Assembly (NCBI GenBank): GCA_902614055.1
Contig: CACMJX010000006.1
Coordinates: 1-39,525, forward strand
Direction: 5' to 3'
DNA from: an uncultured Pelagibacteraceae bacterium
GTDB taxonomy: Bacteria; Pseudomonadota; Alphaproteobacteria; Pelagibacterales; Pelagibacteraceae
DNA length: 39,525 nucleotides
Shown here one piece after another: positions 16,980 to 25,428 of this stretch. The number at the start of each line of letters is the position of its first letter. Within the stretch, counting starts at the first letter, position 1. The position numbers and the translations under genes were made by a program. The notes beneath the pieces were generated by a model. That model searched no databases and was not told the DNA's origin. It saw only the letters and a list, made by a program, of their open reading frames with translations.

Positions 16980-17983
16980 TCGTTGAAGCTTTGATCTGAA
17001 TATGCCTTAACAATTTTTGATACAAGTGGATGTCTAACTACATCTTTATGATTAAAATCAACTACAGAAATTTCTTTTAAATGCCTTAGTAATTTTTTTG
17101 ATCTATATAAACCTGAAAGTGATTTATTAGGTAAATCTATTTGTGAGGGGTCTCCATTTATTACTATTTTGGAGTTCTCTCCAATTCTAGTTAAAAACAT
17201 TTTAATTTGAGTATCTGTTGCGTTTTGTGCCTCGTCAAGAATTGCGAAAGAATTTTTTAAAGTTCTACCTCTCATAAAAGCTAGAGGGGCAATTTCTATA
17301 TCACCTACTTCAATTTTTTTTTGTATCTTTTCAAAATCTAATAGATCGTATAAAGAGTCGTATAATGGTCTAAGGTACGGATCTACCTTATCTCTCATAT
17401 CACCAGGCAAAAATCCAAGTCTTTCTCCAGCCTCAACAGCTGGCCTAGAAAGAATAATTCTTTCTATTTTCTTGTCTAGCAACATAGTTAGGGCGACAGC
17501 AACGGCTAAAAATGTTTTACCTGTTCCAGCTGGCCCAGCTGAAATAATTATGTCAGACTCCTTCAAAGCTCTAACATAATCTTTCTGTTTTTCAGATCTT
17601 GGAATTACAGATTTTTTTGGAGTTTTAATTATATGTTCTACTTTTTTTTCAACATTATTTTTTTCATCTATCATAAATTCATTTATAGAAGAAATTATAT
17701 CTTTTTTTTCAATTGTTCCATTACTTAAAAATCTTTCAGTCAAAAATTGTATAGCATTTTTTATCAAGTTATTCTTCTCTGGATCACTTTTTACTAGGAT
17801 AGAATTTCCTCTTGAATATAAGCTAGTTTTTGTAATTTTTTCTAATTCCTTCAAGTTATTATTAAACTCGCCAGCCACGCCAAGTAACAAATCATTGTTT
17901 TGAAATATAATACTTAAAGTATTGTTTTCAGAATATACATATTTTAGTTCAGAAATAATTTTTTTTTTATTTAAATCAACCAA
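16976..17983 (-). CDS. phoH: PhoH-like ATPase (YbeZ)
   Basis: The 335-residue protein has Walker A G-P-A-G-T-G-K-T near residue 152, Walker B F-A-I-L-D-E-A-Q-N near 246, and the R-G-R-T-L-K-N-S segment. PhoH/YbeZ proteins are predicted RNA-associated ATPases that pair with YbeY, which follows here with a four-base overlap. An N-terminal KH-like part of about 70 residues precedes the core. The frame opens at TTG (17983), one base after the miaB stop; no ATG is available near the conserved N-terminus. TTG is therefore the likely start and may limit expression. Confidence 0.93.
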   Translation of the reverse strand: MVDLNKKKIISELKYVYSENNTLSIIFQNNDLLLGVAGEFNNNLKELEKITKTSLYSRGNSILVKSDPEKNNLIKNAIQFLTERFLSNGTIEKKDIISSINEFMIDEKNNVEKKVEHIIKTPKKSVIPRSEKQKDYVRALKESDIIISAGPAGTGKTFLAVAVALTMLLDKKIERIILSRPAVEAGERLGFLPGDMRDKVDPYLRPLYDSLYDLLDFEKIQKKIEVGDIEIAPLAFMRGRTLKNSFAILDEAQNATDTQIKMFLTRIGENSKIVINGDPSQIDLPNKSLSGLYRSKKLLRHLKEISVVDFNHKDVVRHPLVSKIVKAYSDQSFNE

Positions 17984-17984
17984 T

Positions 17985-19319
17985 TCAAGCAGCTTTCTTT
18001 TTTTTATCTAGTAAACCAAATAATGTATTCTGATTACTAGTTTGAACTTTTACTTTTACAACTTTACCAATATTACTCTCATTTCCATCAAAAATTACAG
18101 GTGAAATGTATTTATTTCTTCCAAATAATTTATTTTGTTTATCCATTTTATTTTCAACTAACACATCAACTATAGTATTTTCCATTGATTTATTTTTTTC
18201 TTTTTGGTTATTAAATAATTTTTCCTGAATTAGGGTAAGTCTTTCTTTAGCTAAATTCTTGTCTACCATCTCTAATGTCGATGCTTTTGTTCCTGGTCTA
18301 GGACTAAAAATAAAGGAAAAAGAATTAATAAATTTTATTTTTGTTATTAGATTAAATGTATCTTCAAAATCTTTTTGAGTTTCGCCTGGATAACCAATAA
18401 TAAAATCGCTAGAAAATTCTATTTCTTCATTTATTTTTTTTAGTCTTTCATAAATTTTTAAATAATGATCTACGGTATGTTTTCTATTCATTAACTCTAA
18501 TATCTTGTTAGAGCCACTTTGAATAGGTAAATGAACAAAAGGCATTAGTTTATGACTAGACGAATAGCATTCAATTAAGTCATCTGTCATATCCCTTGGA
18601 TGTGAGGTGGTATATCTAATTCTTTCTAACTCTGAAAATTGATCTAAATGGTTTATTAAATGAGAGATTCTATACTCTTTTGAATTTTCTGTATATGAAT
18701 AAGCATTAACATTTTGACCTAGCAATGTTATTTCTTTTGCACCATTTTTCATTAGTTGTTCTGCTTCAAGTATAATTTTATTAAATGGTCTGGAGTACTC
18801 AGGTCCTCTTGTGTAAGGCACAACACAAAAATGACAAAATTTATCGCATCCTTCTTGAATGGTTAAAAAGGCAGATATTTTATCATTATTATTTTTAATT
18901 TTATCAAAATATCCAAACTTAGAGATAGTATCAAATTCGGTTTCTTCTTGTTTTAAACTTACAATATGATTTTTTAATAATTCATTTACTCTATGATAAG
19001 ATTGCGGTCCTAAAATTATATCTATATATGGTTCTCTCCTCAACATTTCTTCGTTCTCAGCCTGTGCAACGCAGCCTGCCACAACCATTATTGGTTTTTG
19101 TTTATCTCTGTATAATTTTTTTACTCTACCAATTTCATGGTAAACTTTTTCTTTCGCTTTATCACGTATATGACACGTGTTTAAAATATAACAGTCTGCA
19201 TTTGATTGGTTGGTAGTCTTTACAAAACCCAACTTGCTAACAGAATCATAGATTCTATTAGAATCATATTCATTCATTTGACAACCAAAAGTTTTTATGA
19301 AGATTTTACCATTCAGCAT
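17985..19319 (-). CDS. miaB: tRNA-2-methylthio-N6-dimethylallyladenosine synthase
   Basis: MiaB is a radical-SAM methylthiotransferase that modifies A37 of tRNAs reading UNN codons. The 444-residue protein has the three domains in order. The N-terminal cluster site starts with F-G-C-Q-M-N-E-Y-D-S and further Cys in I-L-N-T-C-H-I-R and V-A-G-C-V-A-Q. The radical-SAM triad is in C-D-K-F-C-H-F-C-V-V-P. A C-terminal TRAM domain ends in L-F-G-L-L. The length is normal. It lies between fur and phoH in the same direction, an order found in other alphaproteobacteria. Confidence 0.97.
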   Translation of the reverse strand: MLNGKIFIKTFGCQMNEYDSNRIYDSVSKLGFVKTTNQSNADCYILNTCHIRDKAKEKVYHEIGRVKKLYRDKQKPIMVVAGCVAQAENEEMLRREPYIDIILGPQSYHRVNELLKNHIVSLKQEETEFDTISKFGYFDKIKNNNDKISAFLTIQEGCDKFCHFCVVPYTRGPEYSRPFNKIILEAEQLMKNGAKEITLLGQNVNAYSYTENSKEYRISHLINHLDQFSELERIRYTTSHPRDMTDDLIECYSSSHKLMPFVHLPIQSGSNKILELMNRKHTVDHYLKIYERLKKINEEIEFSSDFIIGYPGETQKDFEDTFNLITKIKFINSFSFIFSPRPGTKASTLEMVDKNLAKERLTLIQEKLFNNQKEKNKSMENTIVDVLVENKMDKQNKLFGRNKYISPVIFDGNESNIGKVVKVKVQTSNQNTLFGLLDKKKKAA

Positions 19320-19353
19320 ATTTTATATTTTAAAAAAAAATCTTAAATCCCTA

Positions 19354-19782
19354 TCATTTTTTTTTTTTGATACCATAAAGCTCTAATTTGTGATCTACTA
19401 AGTTATATCCGTATTTTTCTGCAACCTTTTTTTGTAGTTTTTCTATTTCTTCATCTACAAACTCAATGATTTCTCCTGATTTAATGTCGATAAGATGATC
19501 GTGATGACTTTCAACTAATGTTTCATATCTTGCTTTTCCACCTTTAAAATCGTGCTTGGTAAGTATACCTGACTCCTCAAAAAGCTTTACTGTTCTATAA
19601 ACTGTAGCAATACTTATTTTTGAGTCTAACTTAGAGACTCTTTGATAGAGTTCATCAACATCTGGATGATCTGACTCCCCATAAACTTCTTTTGATTCTG
19701 ATAAAACTTTAGCAATTATTTTTCTTTGATCAGTAAGTTTAACACCTTTTTGTTGGCAAATTTGTTCTATTGTTTCAGACAT
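19354..19782 (-). CDS. fur: Fur-family metal regulator (Fur/Mur type)
   Basis: The 142-residue protein has the Fur winged helix (L-T-D-Q-R-K-I-I-A-K-V-L near residue 16, then I-S-I-A-T-V-Y-R-T-V-K-L-F) and the metal-binding S-H-H-D-H-L-I-D-I-K-S-G-E-I-I-E-F-V-D. The C-terminal C-x-x-C pairs are missing, as in alphaproteobacterial Fur/Mur proteins. In this class the protein often senses manganese instead of iron, while Irr handles iron, and an irr gene is present at 3074-3502. Its position between tsaB and miaB is the standard alphaproteobacterial one. Which metal it senses cannot be read from the sequence. Confidence 0.92.
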   Translation of the reverse strand: MSETIEQICQQKGVKLTDQRKIIAKVLSESKEVYGESDHPDVDELYQRVSKLDSKISIATVYRTVKLFEESGILTKHDFKGGKARYETLVESHHDHLIDIKSGEIIEFVDEEIEKLQKKVAEKYGYNLVDHKLELYGIKKKK

Positions 19783-19790
19783 AATTTATT

Positions 19791-20156
19791 CTAACTCGAA
19801 TATATGGGTTTTATCAAACTTTTATTTTTATTAAATTTTACTAGATTTTTGTAATTTTCATTTATTAGATCCTCTGATTTAAAACCAATTAAAACAGTGC
19901 TATTTGCTAAAGACAAAGCTTTAGCTACTGACAAGGAAATTCTAAGACTTGTAAATTTACCAGGTCCCAGATTTACAAAAATTCTACTAATATCAGTTAT
20001 TTTAATTTTTTTTATATTCAAAAATTTCAAAAGCAGTTTCATAAAATTGTCAAAGTTTTCTCTACTGTTTATATGTTTGCTAGTATATGATTGTTTACCA
20101 GCAATGATCACAAAAACAATTTTTTCATTTGCCGCATTAATTATTAAATTTATCAT
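19791..20156 (-). CDS. tsaB: TsaB-like protein, N-terminal half only
   Basis: TsaB is the partner of TsaD in making N6-threonylcarbamoyladenosine at position 37 of ANN-reading tRNAs. The 121-residue product matches the N-terminal ASKHA lobe: N-A-A-N-E-K opening, the V-N-L-G-P-G-K-F-T-S-L-R-I signature (usually G-P-G-S-F-T-G-L-R-x-G) near residue 63, and A-K-A-L-S-L. The family normally has about 220-230 residues; the C-terminal lobe is missing, although the tail K-P-I-Y resembles the usual C-terminal K-P-x-Y. An internal deletion or natural shortening is possible. Position before fur supports the call. rimI, often next to it, is absent. Its 5' end overlaps a divergent gene by 53 bases. Confidence 0.75.
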   Translation of the reverse strand: MINLIINAANEKIVFVIIAGKQSYTSKHINSRENFDNFMKLLLKFLNIKKIKITDISRIFVNLGPGKFTSLRISLSVAKALSLANSTVLIGFKSEDLINENYKNLVKFNKNKSLIKPIYSS

Positions 20157-21156
20157 TCTTTATTTTTTTTTTTTAAATGCTTATGCAGATACTGTAAACA
20201 AGAAATATGAACCTAACGAAAAGGGAATATTGGCATTGATGTATCATAGATTTGAAGAAAATAAATATCCTTCAACCAACATAAAAATTAATATATTTCA
20301 AAAACATTTGGATATTATTAGAGAAAACAACTTTTCTTTTTTAAATCCAAAAAACTTTGAATTAGAATTTAATAGAGTAAGTAGAGAGAAAAAAATTTTA
20401 CTTACTATCGATGATGCATTTTCCTCTTTTTATTTGAATGCATGGCCAATTCTTAAAAGAGACAAAATTCCATTCATTTTGTTTGTTTCCACAGAGTCTG
20501 TGGGTAAAAATGGTTATATGAATTGGAATGAAATTATAGAGATATCTAAAGAAGATTTTGTCTTTATTGGAAATCACTCACATTCGCATGAGTACTTAGT
20601 GAAATATGAATTTAAGAAATTTAGAGATGATATTATTAAATCAATAAATATATTTGAAGAAAATCTTGGATATAATTCTAAGTTTTTCTCATATCCATTT
20701 GGAGAGTACAATTTAGAACAAAAAAACTATATCACCAAAAATTTTGACTATGCTTTTGGTCAACATTCTGGAGTTATAGATTTAAATAAAGATAGATATG
20801 AGTTACCAAGATTTCCAATAAATGAGAAATATGGAGATTTAGAAAGATTTAAATTTTTAATAAATCTTTTACCGATTCAATATAAAGTTATAATTCCTGA
20901 AGAAAAATTTTTATTGAGCAATAATAATCCACCAGATCTAGTAATAGAATTTTTTAATGATCAACCTAATATAAATAAGATAAATTGCTTTTCTAATGAA
21001 GGTGGAGAGTGGAAAGATTCTAAACTAATCTATGAAAAAAATAGAATTAAAGTTATTTTTACTCAAAAGTTTTTACCAAGAAGAGGTAGAATTAATTGTT
21101 CAATGCAAGATAAAGATGGATGGCGTTGGTTTGGAACTCAGTTTACTCTAAATTAA
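20104..21156 (+). CDS. Secreted polysaccharide deacetylase (NodB-like)
   Basis: The ATG at 20104 gives a 350-residue product with a signal peptide rich in I and F that ends N-A-Y-A. The NodB-type catalytic part shows A-L-M-Y-H-R-F near residue 40, L-L-T-I-D-D-A-F (the usual T-F-D-D-G motif) near 102, the zinc His pair in N-H-S-H-S-H-E-Y-L, and S-Y-P-F-G-E-Y. A C-terminal beta-rich domain of about 90 residues follows (W-R-W-F-G-T-Q-F at the end). Such enzymes remove N-acetyl groups from surface polysaccharide or peptidoglycan; the substrate is unknown. A longer frame reaching back to 19897 runs antisense through tsaB and is not used. It converges with the glucosaminidase gene, overlapping nine bases. 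Confidence 0.85.
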   Translation: MITKTIFSFAALIIKFIILYFFFLNAYADTVNKKYEPNEKGILALMYHRFEENKYPSTNIKINIFQKHLDIIRENNFSFLNPKNFELEFNRVSREKKILLTIDDAFSSFYLNAWPILKRDKIPFILFVSTESVGKNGYMNWNEIIEISKEDFVFIGNHSHSHEYLVKYEFKKFRDDIIKSINIFEENLGYNSKFFSYPFGEYNLEQKNYITKNFDYAFGQHSGVIDLNKDRYELPRFPINEKYGDLERFKFLINLLPIQYKVIIPEEKFLLSNNNPPDLVIEFFNDQPNINKINCFSNEGGEWKDSKLIYEKNRIKVIFTQKFLPRRGRINCSMQDKDGWRWFGTQFTLN

Positions 21157-22227
21157 ATTTTTCATTTTTAAACTTGTTGGTAAAATATTTACATCATCAA
21201 AATCAGTTAAAGAATTCTGATTAATGATTTTTTTAAGAACTTCTGTATATTCTTTACCTGTTTCTGCATATTTTTCTAAAAAATTTACTAGTTTGATACT
21301 ATCCAATTTTTCACCATTATCTCTTTGAATTGCTCGTTCAATTCTAAATTCTTTATAACTAGAATGTGTATTTAAATTTCTTTGATAAGCTCGCACTGAA
21401 GCTTTCAAAATTTTAAATTTTGCGACTTTATGTTTTTTATTTTTTTCAACTTCTAAAGGCTTTATACCCTCACCAGACCAAGTCCATTGTCCAAATAATG
21501 CATTACCTTCTTGTGCAAATCTTGAACTTCCCCAGCCAGTTTCTTTGGCTGCTTGTGCTATCGCTAGTGAAACTGGAATTTCATCCATTCTTATTTTAAG
21601 TTTTGCTAAATCATTATTTTTTACACCATACTGTTTAAATTTAAGTTCGAGCCACGCTTTATCACGTGAGGAAGTATTATTTTTATTTAAAATTTTAAAA
21701 AGCTTTTTTCGATCAAATCTTATTTTAAGATTTTCCTCAATAATTAATGGTAACACAATTTTAATAAATAGTTTTTTTCTTTTTTTGGGACTTTCAATAT
21801 TTTTAAGTTCTTTGGGTAGTTTTGTTAGTTGATTGCCTGTATTAACCAATTTAGTTTCTTTTACAGTATCAAGATTATATCCATTTTCTTTAAATAATTC
21901 TTCAATGGTTGAAGCACTTAGTCTTGTAGGATCTTCATCATCCTCATCTTTTCCAAAAACATCAATGTCATCGAAAATATTCCAGGAAAATCTATTCTTT
22001 AAAGAATCTTCAATTTTTTTATTTTTCTTATTCTGCTTATCTAATATTTCGTTAAAACTCTGTTTAGAGGAATTAAAAACAATTTCATTCGATTTTAAGT
22101 TATTTGTTATAAAACTAACTGAGTTTGGTAAAATTGAAAATACCAATATTAAAACTAAACTTGTTAAAAAAGTTTTAAAGAGGTTTAGATTACTTTTTAC
22201 TACTTCTTTTTTTAAATTTTTCTTCAT
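21148..22227 (-). CDS. Bax-type N-acetylglucosaminidase domain protein
   Basis: The 359-residue protein has an N-terminal membrane anchor (about residues 18-40) and a long charged linker. From about residue 215 follows a Bax/FlgJ-like peptidoglycan hydrolase domain with S-L-A-I-A-Q-A-A-K-E-T-G-W-G-S-S-R-F, where the Glu is the expected catalytic acid, then G-N-A-L-F-G-Q-W-T-W and V-R-A-Y-Q-R-N-L-N-T-H. It probably cuts the glycan strands of the cell wall in the periplasm. It sits between nfuA and the deacetylase gene, where alphaproteobacteria usually have nothing or other genes. Confidence 0.84.
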   Translation of the reverse strand: MKKNLKKEVVKSNLNLFKTFLTSLVLILVFSILPNSVSFITNNLKSNEIVFNSSKQSFNEILDKQNKKNKKIEDSLKNRFSWNIFDDIDVFGKDEDDEDPTRLSASTIEELFKENGYNLDTVKETKLVNTGNQLTKLPKELKNIESPKKRKKLFIKIVLPLIIEENLKIRFDRKKLFKILNKNNTSSRDKAWLELKFKQYGVKNNDLAKLKIRMDEIPVSLAIAQAAKETGWGSSRFAQEGNALFGQWTWSGEGIKPLEVEKNKKHKVAKFKILKASVRAYQRNLNTHSSYKEFRIERAIQRDNGEKLDSIKLVNFLEKYAETGKEYTEVLKKIINQNSLTDFDDVNILPTSLKMKNLI

Positions 22228-22263
22228 TTGTGTCTTGATTTCTTATAATTGATAGCAAGGATA

Positions 22264-22806
22264 TTATACAGCTAAAACTTCTTTAACTTCTGGAATATAA
22301 TGGCAAAGAAGGTTTTGAACTCCCTGTTTTAAAGTTAAAGTTGAAGACGGACATCCTGAACAACTTCCTTTTAAAATAACTGTAACTTTTCCATCTTTGA
22401 ATTCTTTGAAGGTTATGTCTCCTCCATCTCTTGCAACAGCTGGCCTAATTTTAGTTTCTAATATTTTAATAATTTTATTTTCAATTTCACCATAGTCATT
22501 ATTATCACCTAATTCTGACTTTTTGTTTATAATAAATTCATTACCTTTATCGTAGAATTCGTTCAAATATGAAATAACTATATGTTTTATATTTTCCCAT
22601 TTTTCGTCTTGAGTTTTATTTATTGATAAAAAATCATCACTTAAAAATATTCCTGTAACACCGTTTATTGATAAAATATTTTTTAATAGGAGAATTTCTG
22701 TTTGGTCCTCATATAAAAACTCATAAGGTCCGTCATTTGATACCTTTTTTCCTGGTAGAAATTTAAGAGAATTTGGATTTGGTGTTTCTTGAGTTTGAAT
22801 AAACAT
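22264..22806 (-). CDS. nfuA: Nfu-type Fe-S cluster carrier
   Basis: Nfu proteins carry and deliver [4Fe-4S] clusters. The 180-residue protein has the N-terminal Nfu domain (Q-E-T-P-N-P-N-S-L-K-F-L-P-G) and the C-terminal NifU-like domain (R-P-A-V-A-R-D-G-G-D-I-T-F and G-S-C-S-G-C-P-S-S-T-L-T-L) whose C-x-x-C binds the cluster. This two-domain layout is common in alphaproteobacteria and mitochondria. It lies downstream of trpS. A connection with the Fe-S enzymes here, such as MiaB and the GlpC-like protein, is inferred. Confidence 0.94.
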   Translation of the reverse strand: MFIQTQETPNPNSLKFLPGKKVSNDGPYEFLYEDQTEILLLKNILSINGVTGIFLSDDFLSINKTQDEKWENIKHIVISYLNEFYDKGNEFIINKKSELGDNNDYGEIENKIIKILETKIRPAVARDGGDITFKEFKDGKVTVILKGSCSGCPSSTLTLKQGVQNLLCHYIPEVKEVLAV

Positions 22807-22845
22807 AATATTTATATAATCATAAATTTTTAAATTTAAAGGATT

Positions 22846-23847
22846 TTAAAAACCTATTATTTTCTTCATTTCGACTATCTTTTTTCCAGCAATTTCTTCA
22901 GCTTTAATAGCTCCCTCTACAAGAATTTTATCTAAATATTCATAATCATTAATTAATTTTTTTATCTCATCAGAAATTGGGGAAATTTTACTTGATAATA
23001 CATCGGCTAATTGACTTTTAAGATCTGAAAAGTTTTTACCCCCAAATTCTTCTAAGGTTTTATCCAAAGTTTGGTCTAAAATGCTTGAATAGATACCAAG
23101 AAGATTCTCTGCTTCAGGTCTATCTTTTAATTTTTGGTCTTCATTAGGAATTGGAAAAGAGTCGGTTTTAGCTTTTTTTATTTTATTGATAATTTCATCT
23201 TTAGTATCTGTTAAATTAATTCTACTAAGATCTGATGGGTCTGATTTACTCATTTTTTTTAAACCATCTTTTAAACTCATTATTCTTGAAAAATTTTTTT
23301 TTATAAGTGGTTCTGGAGCTTTTAAAAAATCTCCACAGTCAAAATCTTTATTAAATTTTTTAGCAATATCTCTAGTTAATTCTAAATGTTGTTTCTGGTC
23401 TTCTCCAACAGGTACATGTGTAGCATCATAAAGCAATATATCACTAGCCATTAATATAGGATAAATATATAGACCAACAGAGGCCTTTTCCTTATCTTTA
23501 CCAGCTTTTTCTTTAAATTGTGTCATTCTATTTAACCAGCCCATTGGAGCCATGCAACTTAACATCCAAGAACCTTCTGTATGTGCATAAACTTTTGATT
23601 GATTAAAAATTATACTTTTACTTGGATCGATACCACTGGCTATAAATGTTGCAGCTGTTTCTCTGATATTATTCTTTAATTCGTCTTTATCTTGCTTAAT
23701 AGTTATTGCATGTAAATCTACTACACAAAAGATACATTCATTTTGGTCATCATTATTAAGATCAACAAAATTTTTAATAGCTCCAAGATAGTTACCTAAA
23801 TGAAGATTGCCTGTGGGTTGAACACCTGAAAATATTTTTTTGCTCAT
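22846..23847 (-). CDS. trpS: Tryptophanyl-tRNA synthetase
   Basis: TrpS attaches tryptophan to its tRNA. The 333-residue class I synthetase begins I-F-S-G-V-Q-P-T-G-N-L-H-L-G-N-Y, which contains the HIGH-like H-L-G-N. The KMSKS motif is K-K-M-S-K-S-D-P-S near residue 198. L-L-Y-D-A-T-H-V-P-V-G-E-D-Q-K-Q-H-L-E-L is also typical. It lies two bases after murJ in the same direction, an order known in other alphaproteobacteria. Confidence 0.97.
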   Translation of the reverse strand: MSKKIFSGVQPTGNLHLGNYLGAIKNFVDLNNDDQNECIFCVVDLHAITIKQDKDELKNNIRETAATFIASGIDPSKSIIFNQSKVYAHTEGSWMLSCMAPMGWLNRMTQFKEKAGKDKEKASVGLYIYPILMASDILLYDATHVPVGEDQKQHLELTRDIAKKFNKDFDCGDFLKAPEPLIKKNFSRIMSLKDGLKKMSKSDPSDLSRINLTDTKDEIINKIKKAKTDSFPIPNEDQKLKDRPEAENLLGIYSSILDQTLDKTLEEFGGKNFSDLKSQLADVLSSKISPISDEIKKLINDYEYLDKILVEGAIKAEEIAGKKIVEMKKIIGF

Positions 23848-23849
23848 TA

Positions 23850-25379
23850 TTAATACTTTAAATTAATATCTGAAATTTTAAAGGCTTTTATAATAATTGA
23901 AACTCCAATGTATGAAATGAAAGTTAAAAAAACAATCAAAATAACAAAAATGAATTTATAATTATTTACGTAATTTAATGAGCTATCTAAAAAATTAATT
24001 AAAAAATAAAATATTAAAATTGCAATTATATTTGAGATAATAATTTTTAATATTTGAGAAATAAATTTTGAGTTAAATTTAAAATATTTTTTGTTAATTA
24101 CAAAAACTAATAAAATAATTCCATTAAACCATGAGGAGATTGTTGTGGCGATAGGTATTATAATAAAACCTACCTTTGAAAAGAAAATCAAGCTAATTGC
24201 AATATTTAAAAATACAGAAATTAAAGAATATTTAAATGGTGTTTTAGTATCATTTCTTGCAAATAAAAACGTTGAAAATATTTTAATTAAAGAAAATGCT
24301 GGGAGTCCAAAAGAAAAATAGAATAAAGCTTTTGCAGAATTTCTTACACTCATCTGATCAAAAGAGCCATAGCCAAATAAAGCAGACGTTATTTGTTCTG
24401 AACCAAACATTAATGCAAATGATGCAGGTAAACTTAAAAATAAACTCAGCTCTAAAGCTTTATTTTGTAGTTCTATCGTTTTTATAGAGTTATTACTTTT
24501 AATATGACGGCTTAAATTAGGAAGTATTACAGTACCAATAGCAATACCTGCTATTGCTAAATTTATCTGATAAATTCTGTCTGCATAATATAAATAGGAA
24601 ACAGCACTTGCCTGAAATGATGCAATAATTGTTCCAACTAAGATATTTATTTGTGTGACACCTGATGAAAATATACTTGGTAAAAGTTTACTAAAAAAGT
24701 GTTTAACTTTCTCGTTTGTCTTAAAATTAAAATTTATTTTTATTACAAAATATTTCCTTACAAATATTAATAAAAAAACAAATTGAAGAAGTCCTGCAAG
24801 AGTAACTGTATAGGATAAATAATAAACTAAATTATTATTTAAATTTTCAGCATATAACAAACAAATTATCAACAATGTATTTAGAATTATTGGTGCTGCT
24901 GCAGCAGCTGCAAATTTATTATGTGAGTTTAAAATTGCTGAAAAAAAAGATGCTAAACTTATAAAAAATAAGAATGGGAAAGTAATTCTTGTTAAGTCAA
25001 TGGCAATATTTAATTTTTCAGAGTCGTTTATAAAGCCTGGTGCAATAATTTTAATAAAAACTGGCATAAATATTTCAATTATTAAGATAGTAAAGAACAG
25101 TCCTAATAATAATAAATTAAAAATTGTATTTGCAAATGAGTTAGCATTTTTGTTTCCTTTATTAAGTTCAGAAGTATAGGAAGGAACAAAAGCTGCATTA
25201 AAGGTTCCTTCTGAAAATAATCTTCTAAAAGTATTTGGAATTCTAAATGCTACGAAGAAGGCATCTGCTAAAGGACCTGCTCCAAGGTATATTGCTATAA
25301 AAAAATCTCTTATGTAACCAAGAACTCTACTTAATAAAACAAATAAACTAAACGTGCTTGTTGACTTAATGAGGTTCAT
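23850..25379 (-). CDS. murJ: Lipid II flippase MurJ
   Basis: MurJ moves lipid II across the inner membrane for peptidoglycan synthesis. The 509-residue protein is hydrophobic throughout, with about 14 predicted membrane helices. MVF-family signatures are visible: F-S-L-F-V-L-L-S-R-V-L-G-Y-I-R-D near the start, D-A-F-F-V-A-F-R-I-P-N-T-F-R-R-L-F-S-E-G, and F-N-A-A-F-V-P. It is followed by trpS and stands divergent to maeB across 49 bases, which must hold both promoters. Confidence 0.96.
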   Translation of the reverse strand: MNLIKSTSTFSLFVLLSRVLGYIRDFFIAIYLGAGPLADAFFVAFRIPNTFRRLFSEGTFNAAFVPSYTSELNKGNKNANSFANTIFNLLLLGLFFTILIIEIFMPVFIKIIAPGFINDSEKLNIAIDLTRITFPFLFFISLASFFSAILNSHNKFAAAAAAPIILNTLLIICLLYAENLNNNLVYYLSYTVTLAGLLQFVFLLIFVRKYFVIKINFNFKTNEKVKHFFSKLLPSIFSSGVTQINILVGTIIASFQASAVSYLYYADRIYQINLAIAGIAIGTVILPNLSRHIKSNNSIKTIELQNKALELSLFLSLPASFALMFGSEQITSALFGYGSFDQMSVRNSAKALFYFSFGLPAFSLIKIFSTFLFARNDTKTPFKYSLISVFLNIAISLIFFSKVGFIIIPIATTISSWFNGIILLVFVINKKYFKFNSKFISQILKIIISNIIAILIFYFLINFLDSSLNYVNNYKFIFVILIVFLTFISYIGVSIIIKAFKISDINLKY

Positions 25380-25428
25380 AAATCATATTAGTCTTAAATT
25401 TACCTTAATAGTATATTTAATTTATCTT

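Noticed and set aside
19897..20103. N-terminal extension of the deacetylase frame
   Set aside because: It is antisense to the conserved G-P-G-K-F-T-S-L-R region of tsaB, and the signal peptide starts at the ATG at 20104.
25354..25428. 25-residue N-terminal extension of maeB
   Set aside because: It would overlap the start of murJ, and the conserved malic-enzyme N-terminus begins after the ATG at 25429.
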